DNA of 64,000 nucleotides from Arthrobacter sp. H35-D1 (GCF_030063185.1 NZ_JASISP010000006.1:112736-176735), one strand, 5' to 3'. Positions 53,241 through 62,790 are shown, numbered from the stretch's first letter. Program-made: numbers and translations. Notes: generated from the letters alone by a model not told the origin.

Positions 53241-53797
53241 TTCGCCGAGTTGGCGGCTGAATGCTCGGTCTTTTTGCCGGCATTGGCCAGCTCTCCGGCG
53301 TCGTCCTCGAGGTGGGCACGCAGGAACCACTGGAAAAGCTCCAACTGGGCACACTGGTTGATGACCATGTCTTCGGTGATTGGATCCAGTTCGCCAACCT
53401 GCTCCAACGTTTCACGGTGGCTTTTCAGGAAGCCTGTGTAGACCAAGTCAAGTGCGGCCATGTGGGCGGAGGTGTGTGCCCGGCCAATGGCGTAATCGTT
53501 CCAATTTCGTTCGGTGACCAGGGCGCCGGGCAAACCGTTTGGGGAGACGCCCAAAGTGGCGATGCGTTCGGCCGTTTCATCGATCATGGCACGGACCAGG
53601 TCAATCTGCGGGTCGAGCATTTCGTGGACACTGATGAAGTCCCTGCCCACCACATTCCAATGAGCGTGCTTGAGCGTCAACGCCATGTCGTTGAGTGCAT
53701 GGAGCCGCGACTGCAGCAGGACGGCGACTTTGTGGCCGTCCTTCAGCGACATTCCGGGAACTGTGTAACCTGCGGAGGCCTTCTTCTTGGCTGGCAT
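53237..53797 (-). CDS. dps: Dps-family DNA-protection / ferritin-like protein
   Basis: A 186-residue Dps. The intersubunit ferroxidase ligands are in KHAHWNVVGRDFISVHEMLD (His, then His and Asp 12 and 16 residues on) and DETAERIA (Glu). N- and C-terminal tails are Lys/Ala-rich, as in DNA-binding Dps. It stores iron and limits peroxide damage. ATG 53797 follows AAGGAGTTTCA. It heads a three-gene unit with the SDR and the chagasin-like gene. Confidence 0.94.
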   Translation of the reverse strand: MPAKKKASAGYTVPGMSLKDGHKVAVLLQSRLHALNDMALTLKHAHWNVVGRDFISVHEMLDPQIDLVRAMIDETAERIATLGVSPNGLPGALVTERNWNDYAIGRAHTSAHMAALDLVYTGFLKSHRETLEQVGELDPITEDMVINQCAQLELFQWFLRAHLEDDAGELANAGKKTEHSAANSAK

Positions 53798-54047
53798 TGA
53801 AACTCCTTCGAATCGGTGGCATTGTCGGATGGTTCACATGCACCGGGACACGTGGCGATCCGGCTTGCCTTCACGTTAGTCAGTTCGGAGACGGAGGTCT
53901 AGGGCAGGAGGCAAAGATCCAGGGCCCGGCACGGAAACGGTGGCCGGAGGTAGCTGCGAATTGCTTTATTCCCGCTGATATTCAGTCCGAATGGAGCAGG
54001 GGCGCATGTCCATTCGACGAGTTTTTGTGAATGATTGGCGTGTCCAA
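53798..54047. other. Intergenic region between dps and the second GH20 gene
   Basis: The whole gap to the GH20 start is 440 bases. Its left part, which should carry the dps promoter, shows no ORF with family likeness and no site I can defend. The right part holds the GH20 promoter and the repeat array listed separately. Confidence 0.5.
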
Positions 54048-54101
54048 TTGCGAAGTTTTCTGCATCTCCCTAACATATGGGTGTGTCGTGAGCTGGCTCA
54101 C
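54048..54101 (+). promoter_or_regulatory. Promoter and palindromic operator of the second GH20 gene
   Basis: TTGCGA (54048-54053), 17 bases, TAACAT (54071-54076) would start transcription near 54083. A palindrome GTGAGCTGGCTCAC (6-2-6; 54088-54101) lies just inside the transcript, a usual place for a repressor site. Confidence 0.55.
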
Positions 54102-54111
54102 ACCATGCTTT

Positions 54112-54172
54112 GGTCCACAGGTCCACAGGTCCACAGGTCCACAGGTCCACAGGTCCACAGGTCCACAGGTCC
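54112..54172 (+). repeat. 8-bp tandem repeat array in the GH20 leader
   Basis: Seven perfect copies of GGTCCACA plus a partial one lie between the promoter and the ribosome site of the GH20 gene. The unit is not a multiple of three and frames through it read HRSTGPQV-type repeats, so it is noncoding. A short-unit array in a leader can change copy number by slippage. Confidence 0.93.
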
Positions 54173-54237
54173 GGGCTGAGGCTTCATGGCACCATTCATC
54201 GTCAAACATCATTCCCCCTGCCAAGGAGTTGCCCTGC

Positions 54238-56199
54238 ATGCGCCGAGTTAGTCAAAAGTTTGCCCTTCTGGTGGCTGTTTCAGTGGCCGCCTGCACCGCC
54301 GTCCCCGCCAGTATTGCCATGGCCGCCGGTGAGCTGGACACCCTTCCGGGCCCAACGGCTTTGCTACCCAATGTTCAGTCATTCCAGGCGGGGACGGATG
54401 CGTGGGGTCCGCTCCCCGGGACCAAGGTGGTGGTTGATCCGGCTTTTGCCGACGCGCTGGGTCAGGAAGCAACCACCCTGGCCCACGAACTGGCCGCCGA
54501 AGGGCATGTGGCAGCAGTTCCGGACACCGTGCTGGGAGGACCAGTTGATGCCGACGATGTTTTCCTGACACTGGGAGGTATCCACGGGGACGCGCCCGAG
54601 GCATACCAAATTACCGTCTCCCATGGGCTACAGATCCAAGCCACGGATGCTGCCGGGACGTTCAACGCAACCAGGACGCTCTTGCAGATCCTGCGCAACG
54701 ACGACGCCTATTCAGGCACCGTGACAGACTGGCCGGCCTATGCGCAGCGTGGGGTGAGCCTGGACATGGCCCGCAAGTACTATTCACCCGAATGGGCTGA
54801 ACAGCTTATGCGCAGCATGTCCTACCGCAAGCTCAACACCCTGCACCTGCACATGAATGAGAATGCAGGCTTCCGCATTGAATCCAAGACACACCCGGAA
54901 ATCGTCTCGGCCGAGCACTGGAGCCAGGACCAGGTGCGGGAGTTGTTGGCAACTGCCAAGCGTTATCACATCGAGGTTGTCCCGGACGTTGACACTCCTG
55001 CCCACTTGGATCATGTACTGCTGACGCACCCCGAGTGGCGCTTGAAGCTGCAAAACGGCACTGCACTCGGAAGCCATATTGACTACTCCATTCCGGAAGC
55101 TCGCGCCTTCGTGAAGGAGCTGGTGGGTGAGATGGCGGATTTGTTCCCCGGCAAGTACTTCCATTTGGGCGGCGACGAGTTCTTCCCGGCTCCGTGGCAG
55201 GGGAACGGGCCTGACACCGTCAACAAGAATTCCGCCCCCCAGCTCCTTGACTTCGCAGTCGACAAGGTAGGAGCGGGAGCCACAATTTTCGACGGCTATG
55301 AGTGGTACATGAACGACCTCATCGCGATGCTAAAGACCAAGAACAAAACCGCGAAGGTCTGGAACGACGACATCTATCCCGGCGAAGGCATCCTCGACCT
55401 GGACAAGTCGGCCGAGGTGGAGGGCTGGATCCGTTGGAACAATTCCAAGCCAAACGCCGGAGAGCTCGCGGATGCTGGCTACAACATTGTCAATGCCAAC
55501 GGCGACTACCTGTATTTCATTCTGACCGGAGGCGGTGTGGGTACGGGACCGAACAAGAATCCCGAAGGCATCTATGAACGTTGGACGCCGCGCCGCTTCA
55601 TGGGGGTTGCCGGCAACGGTGGCGACTACGACCTGCCGGAGGACAAGCCGCTCCTGGGCGCACACCTGTCCATCTGGTCCGACGACCCGACAGCCATGAC
55701 GGAACAGGAAGTTGAAACTGAGTTCCTGGCCTGGCAGGACTCGTTCTCGCAGCAACTGTGGGGCTCCCCAAAGCTCGTTGCCAGCTACGCCGAATTTGAG
55801 CCGTTGGCACGCAGCCTCGGAGCCGCCCCGGCCGCGGTGACGGCAGAAACCAATCTGCTGGACCCGACGCCGGAAACCACGACACCTGCCACGACCGCAC
55901 CGGCCACGCAAGCACCGACCACCCCAGGGCCCACAAGCACCTCCAACGTCCCCTCAACGACTCCAGCAGACACCATGGGACCCGAGAGTTCCGCAGCAAC
56001 CACGCCCGGAACGACCTCCTCCGCCAGTTCCTCCAACAGTGGTTCCTCCTCCAGTGGTTCCTCCAACGGTGGAACATTGGCGGAAACGGGAGCCGCCGCC
56101 GGGTGGCTGCCGGGAGCTGCCGGGTTCCTGTTGCTGCTCGGAGTCGGGGTGCTTGCCTGGCTCCGCCGGACAGGCACTGCCAGCAGCCGCTCACACTAA
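54238..56199 (+). CDS. Sortase-anchored beta-N-acetylhexosaminidase, GH20
   Basis: A 653-residue secreted enzyme. I start at ATG 54238, behind AAGGAG with a 9-base gap and a clear signal peptide (RRVSQKFALLVAVSVAA); the frame extends to 54031 only through the repeat array. A GH20 N-terminal domain (about 35-160), then the barrel (QRGVSLDMARKYYSPEWAEQ) with the catalytic pair in YFHLGGDEFFP, a Thr/Ser/Pro linker and a class E sortase signal LAETG with helix and Arg tail. Unlike the enzyme at 27370 it has no F5/8C domain. Single gene. Confidence 0.93.
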   Translation: MRRVSQKFALLVAVSVAACTAVPASIAMAAGELDTLPGPTALLPNVQSFQAGTDAWGPLPGTKVVVDPAFADALGQEATTLAHELAAEGHVAAVPDTVLGGPVDADDVFLTLGGIHGDAPEAYQITVSHGLQIQATDAAGTFNATRTLLQILRNDDAYSGTVTDWPAYAQRGVSLDMARKYYSPEWAEQLMRSMSYRKLNTLHLHMNENAGFRIESKTHPEIVSAEHWSQDQVRELLATAKRYHIEVVPDVDTPAHLDHVLLTHPEWRLKLQNGTALGSHIDYSIPEARAFVKELVGEMADLFPGKYFHLGGDEFFPAPWQGNGPDTVNKNSAPQLLDFAVDKVGAGATIFDGYEWYMNDLIAMLKTKNKTAKVWNDDIYPGEGILDLDKSAEVEGWIRWNNSKPNAGELADAGYNIVNANGDYLYFILTGGGVGTGPNKNPEGIYERWTPRRFMGVAGNGGDYDLPEDKPLLGAHLSIWSDDPTAMTEQEVETEFLAWQDSFSQQLWGSPKLVASYAEFEPLARSLGAAPAAVTAETNLLDPTPETTTPATTAPATQAPTTPGPTSTSNVPSTTPADTMGPESSAATTPGTTSSASSSNSGSSSSGSSNGGTLAETGAAAGWLPGAAGFLLLLGVGVLAWLRRTGTASSRSH

Positions 56200-56345
56200 C
56201 GAATTTGGGCCGAGCGGCAACGCCGTCCGCAGACAAAGGCCGTCAGGCGGCAAGGCAGTCGGGCAGCCAGCCAATCCGGGCCAAGGCAAGGGCCGCCGTC
56301 GTACCTCTTGATCGGGGTGCGGCGGCGGCCATCTGGCTTGGGGGC

Positions 56346-56966
56346 CTATTCGAAGCGGCTGGGGTCGCCCATGCCGCGGCGCACCACTTCGGCGTAGCCG
56401 CTGGAGAAGTCCACGACGGTGGTGGGCTCCGCGCCGACGTCGCCGGAGTCGATGACGGCGTCGACCACGTGGTCCAGGGTTTCCTTGATTTCCCAGCCCT
56501 GGGTCAGCGGTTCTTCCTCGTCGGGGAGCAGCAGCGTGCTGGAAAGCAGAGGTTCGCCCAATTCCTCAAGGATGTCGTGAATCAGGCGGCTGTCGGGGAT
56601 GCGCACGCCCACGGTCTTCTTCTTGGGGTGTGCCAGACGTCTGGGCACTTCCTTGGTGGCCGGCAGGATGAACGTGTAGGGGCCGGGGGTGACGGCCTTG
56701 ATGCTGCGGAAAATATCGTTGTCCACCATGACGAACTGGCCCAGCTGCGCAAAGTCCTTGCAGACCAGCGTGAAGTGGTGTTTGTTGTCCAGCCGGCGGA
56801 TGGTGCGAATGCGGTCGAGCGCCTCCCGATTGCCCAATTGCGCGCCGAGCGCGTAACAGGAATCGGTGGGGTAGGCGATCAGCCCGCCGGATTGCAGGAT
56901 GGACACGATCTGGCTGACTGAACGCGGCTGCGGATCGTGCGGATGGACGTCGAAGAATTTAGCCAT
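56346..56966 (-). CDS. Sua5/YciO/YrdC-family protein (L-threonylcarbamoyladenylate synthase type)
   Basis: A 206-residue YrdC-fold protein. It has IAYPTDSCYALGAQL, the KHHFTLVCKD loop, PGPYTFILPAT and VGVRIPDS. These bind ATP and threonine in the family that makes the t6A precursor. The form without the Sua5 C-terminal domain and with the HHFTLVCKD loop is closest to YciO, whose activity is weaker or uncertain. TATGCT lies six bases before ATG 56966. Confidence 0.88.
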   Translation of the reverse strand: MAKFFDVHPHDPQPRSVSQIVSILQSGGLIAYPTDSCYALGAQLGNREALDRIRTIRRLDNKHHFTLVCKDFAQLGQFVMVDNDIFRSIKAVTPGPYTFILPATKEVPRRLAHPKKKTVGVRIPDSRLIHDILEELGEPLLSSTLLLPDEEEPLTQGWEIKETLDHVVDAVIDSGDVGAEPTTVVDFSSGYAEVVRRGMGDPSRFE

Positions 56967-56972
56967 GCCACG

Positions 56973-56978
56973 AGCATA
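56973..56978 (-). promoter_or_regulatory. -10 box of the Sua5/YciO gene (leaderless start)
   Basis: TATGCT on the minus strand ends six bases before ATG 56966. Confidence 0.5.
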
Positions 56979-57017
56979 CGACTTGTGGCACGCCCTGTGC
57001 CTCCATCGCCCCTGAAA

Positions 57018-57791
57018 TCAGCTGTTTTCCTCGCCTTCGGGCCAGTAGTAGCTATCAGGCAGTGCGCGGGGCCCGAAAATTGCCTGACCCACCCGTACTA
57101 CTGTGGCCCCTTCCTCGATGGCCAGCTCAAAGTCGCCGGACATGCCCATGGAAAGCTCGGAAAGTTCGACGCCGGACGGCGCGTTCTCGCGCAATCGACC
57201 CCTGAGGCTGTGAAGGCTTTCAAAACATGCCCGGACGCGGTCCTGTTCCGGGCTGTTGGCGGCCAGGGTCATAAGGCCCCTGACGCGCAGTCTCTCAAAG
57301 GCCGGTAATTCACGGATGAAGGCGTCTGCTTCCTGCGGCGGCAGGCCAAATTTGCTGTCCTCGCCGGAAGTGTTGATTTGCACCATCACATCCAGGGTAC
57401 GGTCCGCAGCTTCCAACCGATTGTTGAGCGTGCGCGCGAGGGAAAGCCTGTCGAGGGCTTGGAATTCGTGCGCAAATTGGGCCACAAACTTGGCCTTGTT
57501 GCTTTGCAAATGACCAATCACATGCCAGCGAAGTCCGGGAATATCGGCCAATTCGACGCTTTTGCGCAGGGCTTCCTGAACCTTGTTTTCACCCAACTCG
57601 GTGCATCCTGCAGCAATCGCATGGCGCAGCCGCGACGAATCCACGGTTTTGCTGACAGGCAGCAATCGCACCGCACCGGGGGAGCGGCCCACACGGTTGG
57701 CCGCTGCCGCCATCCGGTCCTGCACTGTAGCCAAGTTACGGCGAAAATCAGCTGTGGAGTTGGCGGTTGGGTAAGGCGGGTGCTCGGTCAT
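57018..57791 (-). CDS. YggS-family pyridoxal-phosphate homeostasis protein
   Basis: A 257-residue fold-type III PLP-binding protein. The PLP lysine lies in LLPVSKTVD near residue 48, followed by GENKVQE, WHVIGHLQSNK, VQINTSGEDSKFG, and the phosphate end LSMGMSGDFELAIEEG with VRVGQAIFG. The family balances PLP and amino-acid pools and has no own catalysis. ATG 57791 follows GAGGAAGATC. Single gene, next to the YciO-like gene in the same orientation. Confidence 0.95.
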   Translation of the reverse strand: MTEHPPYPTANSTADFRRNLATVQDRMAAAANRVGRSPGAVRLLPVSKTVDSSRLRHAIAAGCTELGENKVQEALRKSVELADIPGLRWHVIGHLQSNKAKFVAQFAHEFQALDRLSLARTLNNRLEAADRTLDVMVQINTSGEDSKFGLPPQEADAFIRELPAFERLRVRGLMTLAANSPEQDRVRACFESLHSLRGRLRENAPSGVELSELSMGMSGDFELAIEEGATVVRVGQAIFGPRALPDSYYWPEGEENS

Positions 57792-58073
57792 GGGATCTTC
57801 CTCTCAGTCGACGATGGGCGTCGCAGCGGTTCCACGGCCAAGCTAGCACGGGCCAACCCGCCGTGCAGGCGGTAGCAGTGCTGTGCGAGTCGATGCACGA
57901 CCGTGCGCTCTACATCGCGTGCCTGATAGTTTTTCAGGAAACTCCCATATTGTTGGTGGACTCTAAGATGGAAGACAAGTGTCGCGCTGCGAACAACTGC
58001 CACCGGGTGCGCAGTGCAACGCAGCGAAGGAGAAGCGGGAAAACAGGATGAGCTATTGAGGGGAAGTCGGCGC

Positions 58074-60515
58074 ATGGCCAAGGAAACAACAAGGGAGTCC
58101 GAGGCAGCCATCGGCACTTTGGCCAAGTTGGGCCGCCTATTCGCCGTGTGCGGGGTTGTCGGCGTGCTCGTGGCAGCGCTGTTTGTTCCGGCGGGTGCCG
58201 TAGCCAAGGGTGTGGTGGGCGGTGCAGACGACTTTTTGTCAGTGGTACCTTCCTCCCTTGAATTCGGGTCTCCGGCCCAGGCGACCACTGTTTTGGCGGC
58301 CGATGGATCAACGATCGCCACGCTCTACGCCCAGGACCGTAAAGTCGTGGATCTCGCCGACATGTCCTCCTTCATCAAGGACGGCGTAGTCTCCATTGAG
58401 GACGCCAGGTTCTATGAACACGGGGGAGTGGACCCCACCGGAATCGTCCGTGCCCTCGTGGCGACGCTGAAAGGCGGTCGCCAAGGTGCCTCAACCATTA
58501 CCCAGCAGTACGTGAACAACCTGTTGATTGAGCAGTTGGTTGCCGAAGGCAAGACGGATGAAGCCAAGCTGGGCATGCAAAAGACCATGGCTGACAAGGT
58601 CAGGGAAATTCAAATGTCCATCGGCATTGAGAAGAAAATGTCCAAGGACGACATCCTGGCCGGCTACTTGAACATTATCTACTTTGGCAACGGGGCCTAT
58701 GGCATTGAAGCCGCTTCGAAGCTGTACTTCGACACCACGGCCAAGGACCTGACGCTCCCGCAAGCCGCAGCCCTGGCCGGCGTCGTCAACAGTCCGGGCT
58801 TTTACGACCCCATCTCCCAACCGGAGAACGTGGTTCAGCGACGCAACGATGTACTGGCGAAGATGCTGGCGCAGGAGAAAATCAGCCAGAAAGACTACGA
58901 CGCCGCCATCAAGACACCCCTGGAACTTCACCTCAAGAGATCTGCCCAGGGTTGCGCGGCTGCCGCGACGGCACCCTATTTCTGCGACTATGTGCAGCAA
59001 CTCGTCCTCAATGACACCGCCTACGGGGCCACAGCGGAGGAGCGTGCCAAGACGCTCTACCAAGGTGGGCTCACCATTCAAACCACGCTGGATCCAAGCC
59101 TCCAAAAGGTCGCCCAGGAACAAGTCAATGCCACCATGGCTCCCACGGATCCACTCCAGCGCGGAGCTGCCATTGTCACGGTAAAGCCAGGGACCGGCGA
59201 AGTCCTTACCATGGCACAAAACACCGTGTTCAATCCGGCCACGGCACCTGGCAACTACATGGGCAACTTCGCACTGCCCGTCAACGACGCCAAGGGCAAG
59301 CCGTTGCACGGCGCCGGCGGCTTCCCGATCGGTTCAACCTTCAAACCGTTTATTTTCGCTGAATGGCTCAACAGCGGACACTCCATGGCGACAAGCATCA
59401 ACGGTGCCGTGCGGGTCTACCCCACGGGATATCCGTGGAAAAACAGCTGCGGAACAACAACAGGTGCCTATGACTATGCTGCCGGCACGTTCCCGCTGCC
59501 CAATGACGATCCGAACCACTACTTCTCCATGTCGGCTGAGGAAGGTCTCTACCGGTCCATCAACACCGTCACCTTCCAAACAGCCACGGCCCTGGATTTC
59601 TGCAACATCCAAAAGATGGCCACAGCTGCCGGTGTGAAGGAAGGACGGACGAACAAGCCGTACGACCTCTCCAACATTGCCAACCTCATCGGCACCCAGA
59701 ATGTTGCCCCCTTGGACATGGCGACGGCGTTCGCCACCTTTGCCAGCGGGGGGACCCGATGCGAGCCGATCGCGCTGGCATCGATCACGGACGCGTCGGG
59801 AAAGAAATACCCTGTCCCCGGGGCCGACTGCAAACGAACCATGAGCGCCGACGTCGCCGCAGGTGTGACTTACGCATTGAAAAACGTGCTGACCATCGGC
59901 TCGGGCTACAACATCCCGCTCGATGACAAGGATTACTCCTTCGCCAAGACCGGCACCACGGACGGCAACATCGACACGTGGACCATCGGCGGAAACAACG
60001 CTGTCGTCTCAGCATCCTGGTTCGGCAGCTACCAGGGCAATGGCCCCGAGTGGGTCAACCAAGACATCGTGATCAACGGCAAGTACTTCCCGGGTGTTGA
60101 CGGCGCGGACCTGGCCGGCGGCCAATGGGCGGCTGTCATGAATACTGCGGCCCAGAACCCCAGCCATGCAGCTTCTCCGTTGGCCCAGCCGCCGGCAGAG
60201 ATGCTCCAACCCACTGCACCGCTGATTGCCGGCCTCAACGACCCGGAGCCGGGCGTTGATGCGCCACCGCTCCAGCAACCAGTGCCGCAGGAACCCCAGC
60301 AACCTGCCGAGCCCCAACAACCTGCCGAGCCCCAACCATCGGCGGAGCCAACGCCACCTGCCGAGCCCCAACCAACGGCAGAGCCCAAACCACCTGCCGA
60401 GCCCAAACCATCAGCAGAACCGCAGCCGCCGGCTCCAACACAAGAGCAGGCACCGGGACCGGAACAACCCGCACCGAAGCCACCGAAACCCGCACCGGAA
60501 GCACCCAAGCCCTAG
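58074..60515 (+). CDS. Class A penicillin-binding protein (transglycosylase-transpeptidase)
   Basis: An 813-residue bifunctional peptidoglycan synthase. A membrane anchor (LFAVCGVVGVLVAALFVPAG) precedes the GT51 domain (EDARFYEHGGVDPTGIVRA and GASTITQQYVNNLL). The transpeptidase domain has IGSTFKPF (Ser and Lys), the SxN motif in YRSINTVTF and KTGTTDG. The C-terminus is a Pro/Ala/Glu repeat tail (PAEPQQ, PAEPKP). ATG 58074 follows GAGGGGAAG; the frame runs on to 58014. No PASTA domain is present. Confidence 0.96.
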   Translation: MAKETTRESEAAIGTLAKLGRLFAVCGVVGVLVAALFVPAGAVAKGVVGGADDFLSVVPSSLEFGSPAQATTVLAADGSTIATLYAQDRKVVDLADMSSFIKDGVVSIEDARFYEHGGVDPTGIVRALVATLKGGRQGASTITQQYVNNLLIEQLVAEGKTDEAKLGMQKTMADKVREIQMSIGIEKKMSKDDILAGYLNIIYFGNGAYGIEAASKLYFDTTAKDLTLPQAAALAGVVNSPGFYDPISQPENVVQRRNDVLAKMLAQEKISQKDYDAAIKTPLELHLKRSAQGCAAAATAPYFCDYVQQLVLNDTAYGATAEERAKTLYQGGLTIQTTLDPSLQKVAQEQVNATMAPTDPLQRGAAIVTVKPGTGEVLTMAQNTVFNPATAPGNYMGNFALPVNDAKGKPLHGAGGFPIGSTFKPFIFAEWLNSGHSMATSINGAVRVYPTGYPWKNSCGTTTGAYDYAAGTFPLPNDDPNHYFSMSAEEGLYRSINTVTFQTATALDFCNIQKMATAAGVKEGRTNKPYDLSNIANLIGTQNVAPLDMATAFATFASGGTRCEPIALASITDASGKKYPVPGADCKRTMSADVAAGVTYALKNVLTIGSGYNIPLDDKDYSFAKTGTTDGNIDTWTIGGNNAVVSASWFGSYQGNGPEWVNQDIVINGKYFPGVDGADLAGGQWAAVMNTAAQNPSHAASPLAQPPAEMLQPTAPLIAGLNDPEPGVDAPPLQQPVPQEPQQPAEPQQPAEPQPSAEPTPPAEPQPTAEPKPPAEPKPSAEPQPPAPTQEQAPGPEQPAPKPPKPAPEAPKP

Positions 60516-60613
60516 GGTCGCCCTCGGGTGTCGATCGCCTCATTCTAAGATTCAAGGTTCCATGAGCCAGAATGGAGGCAACGGGATAGGCCCGTTCTAC
60601 AAAGGAGCAGCTC

Positions 60614-61042
60614 GTGTCTGAATCGACCGCACAGGTCCGCATAGTTGTTGGTGTTGATGGCTCAAGTGCATCGGTCAATGCGCTCAAGGAAGGCGCCCGT
60701 CTGGCTGCCGAGCTGCACGGAGTCATGGAAGCCGTTGCTGTCTGGGAAGCGCCCACCAAGCAGGCAAGCTACATGGCCGTAGGCATTGGCAGCTTTGAAG
60801 AAGGTGCCGCGGAGATCCTCAGCGACGCGCTGTTCCAGGCCTTCGGGGCGGAAGTTCCTGAATCCGTTTCAGCACGACTGGTCCAAGGCCCGGCAGCAGC
60901 CACCTTGGCGTCCCTTGCCGAGGGGGCCCGCATGCTGGTGGTGGGCAGACGCGGCCACGGGGGGCTGATGGGCCTGCTGTTGGGTTCGGTCAGCGCAGCA
61001 GTGGTCAACCAGTCGCCGGTTCCCGTGCTGGTTGTCCAGTAG
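60614..61042 (+). CDS. Universal stress protein (UspA family)
   Basis: A 142-residue single-domain Usp. It starts with VVGVDGSSASVNALKEG and ends with GRRGHGGLMGLLLGSVS and PVPVLVV, which includes the ATP-binding G-2x-G-9x-G(S/T) motif. Such proteins respond to starvation and oxygen stress in actinobacteria. GTG 60614 follows AAAGGAGCAG. It is the gene after the PBP but with its own ribosome site. Confidence 0.93.
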   Translation: MSESTAQVRIVVGVDGSSASVNALKEGARLAAELHGVMEAVAVWEAPTKQASYMAVGIGSFEEGAAEILSDALFQAFGAEVPESVSARLVQGPAAATLASLAEGARMLVVGRRGHGGLMGLLLGSVSAAVVNQSPVPVLVVQ

Positions 61043-61083
61043 CTGAGCAATAGCAGGAAAGGGGACCCTCCGCTCCGGGAGTC

Positions 61084-61692
61084 CTAGCTTGCCAGACCCC
61101 GGGCGTTGCCCGCGGCCTGGTAAGAATCCGAACCCTGGTAAGTGCAATGGGCGGAGTTCTCAGCCGCGGCCAACGCTTCTGCGAGTGTGGCGACGGCTTG
61201 CTGGTACTCAGCGGCGCAGTCTTCCGTGTCCAGTTCGGCAGGCCTAAAGCGGGCGGCCGCCGCGACCGCCCGGATTAGGCGGGAGGTCTCGGGAACTCGG
61301 ATGTCGGTCATGGTGGGGAAGTCGATGGCAGCGGCGGGATCCAGCTCATAGCGGCTCCACCGGGACACGAGGGCGTTGTGCTGCGCGGCTGTTGTGGCAA
61401 GCGTTGCTGCGATCATGGCGCGGTGGTTGGCGGCGGAGGCGATGGTCTGCTGGCGCCGGAGCAGCATGTGCATGGCGATGGCTGAGCCAGCCGCCAGGGC
61501 GAGCAGTCCGAGCGATGCTGCATTGTTTTTCCATGCCGGGATGAGAGTCAGCGGCGCGAGCACGCACAGGCCTGCAAAGGAATACCAAAAAGTTGCGTCC
61601 TGGTCGCTTTCCTGCTCCCTGCGCATGTGCACAAGCCACACAGTTGTTGCGGCCGTGACCATGGCGAGAACAGCAAGAACAAGGAATCCCAT
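61084..61692 (-). CDS. Membrane protein, unknown
   Basis: A 202-residue protein with three N-terminal helices (GFLVLAVLAMVTAATTVWLV; FWYSFAGLCVLAPLTLIPA; SLGLLALAAGSAIAMHML) and a helical Ala-rich C-terminal half (LAEALAAAENSAHCTYQGSD). ATG 61692 follows GGAGGTG. No family recognised. It lies between the Usp gene and heme O synthase with no visible link. Confidence 0.7.
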   Translation of the reverse strand: MGFLVLAVLAMVTAATTVWLVHMRREQESDQDATFWYSFAGLCVLAPLTLIPAWKNNAASLGLLALAAGSAIAMHMLLRRQQTIASAANHRAMIAATLATTAAQHNALVSRWSRYELDPAAAIDFPTMTDIRVPETSRLIRAVAAAARFRPAELDTEDCAAEYQQAVATLAEALAAAENSAHCTYQGSDSYQAAGNARGLAS

Positions 61693-61863
61693 CGCAGACA
61701 CCTCCCGGAGCTTGATCCGGGCGAGCGCCGGACACCGTGAACGGGCCAATTGTGGCCTTACTCCATTGCAGTCCTCTTATGGCCGCAGGTCAAGGGGCAG
61801 CTGCAGCGGCCACGATGGGCGCGGGTGGTTGAGGCGGGCCGGGCCATGAGGGCAGACAGGCCG

Positions 61864-62790
61864 CTACGGCAGGCGGGGTCCGATGGCGAGCATGAGCGAG
61901 ATGGCACACATCATGACCAGCGCGTAACGGAACATCCGGCGCGCCCACTTTTCGTCGTCGTCGTACTTTAGTCCGCTTGCCGCCAGCACCAGCCAGCCGG
62001 CACCGAGCGCGCCCATGACAGCCGTGTAGACCCAGCCCGTGCTGCCAAAGACTTGGGGGAGCAGGGAGACGAAGACGAAGACGCCTGTGTAGACGAGGAT
62101 CTGCACCTTGGTGTTGGCGACGCCGCGCACCACCGAAACAACCGGCACGTTTGCTCGGGCATACTCTTCTCGCCGGTAAATGGAGATGGAGTAAAACGCC
62201 GGCAGCTGCCAAAAGAAGAGCATCAGAAAGGCAATGAGCGCACGGGCGTCAATGGCATTGCTGGCCCCGACGTAGCCACCCAGAATCGGGGCCGCTCCGG
62301 AGACGCTGCCCACAAGAGTGCCGTGGATGGACATCCGTTTGGAGAACATTCCGTAAAGAACCACGTACGCAAGGAAACCAGCCACGCCCACCGCGACGAC
62401 GAGCACGTTCGTCCAGGCCACCAGAATGGCCATGCCGCCGACCCCCAGGGCAGCGGAATAGATGACAGCGTTGCGTGCACCGATACCGCCGGTGACCGTG
62501 GCACGTTTCCTGGTCCTCGCCATGAGAGTGTCAATGTCGCGGTCAAGGACGTTGTTCAACACGCACGCGGAGCCGATGACGAGGGTCGTGCCCAAACAGA
62601 CTGCGAGGAAGAGAAACCAGTCGATCCGGCCAGGGCTGGCAAACAGGAATCCTGCAGCAGCCGTCAGCACGTTTCCATAGAGCACGCCTGGCTTGGCCAA
62701 CGAATAATAACGAAGCAGGGAGTCCCGCCATGTGGTGCCGGTGGCCCGTGCTGCCAGGACGCTGTCCTTGCCGTCAATATTGCTGCTCAT
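61864..62790 (-). CDS. ctaB: Protoheme IX farnesyltransferase (heme O synthase)
   Basis: A 308-residue UbiA-type prenyltransferase with nine helices. It farnesylates heme B to heme O for the aa3 oxidase. The Asp motifs are NNVLDRDIDTLMARTRKRA and YRREEYARANVPV; the N-terminus has YYSLAKPGVLYGNVLTAAAG. I use ATG 62790; a frame reaches to 62958 without family likeness. The oxidase genes lie at the other end of the window; in many Arthrobacter-type genomes this gene is likewise away from ctaC-F. Confidence 0.95.
   Translation of the reverse strand: MSSNIDGKDSVLAARATGTTWRDSLLRYYSLAKPGVLYGNVLTAAAGFLFASPGRIDWFLFLAVCLGTTLVIGSACVLNNVLDRDIDTLMARTRKRATVTGGIGARNAVIYSAALGVGGMAILVAWTNVLVVAVGVAGFLAYVVLYGMFSKRMSIHGTLVGSVSGAAPILGGYVGASNAIDARALIAFLMLFFWQLPAFYSISIYRREEYARANVPVVSVVRGVANTKVQILVYTGVFVFVSLLPQVFGSTGWVYTAVMGALGAGWLVLAASGLKYDDDEKWARRMFRYALVMMCAISLMLAIGPRLP

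Noticed and set aside
54112..54172. CRISPR-like array.
   Set aside because: Eight-base units directly joined; a simple tandem repeat.
54031..54237. An N-terminal extension of the second GH20 protein through the 8-bp array.
   Set aside because: The signal peptide and ribosome site place the start at 54238; the extension is only repeat translation.
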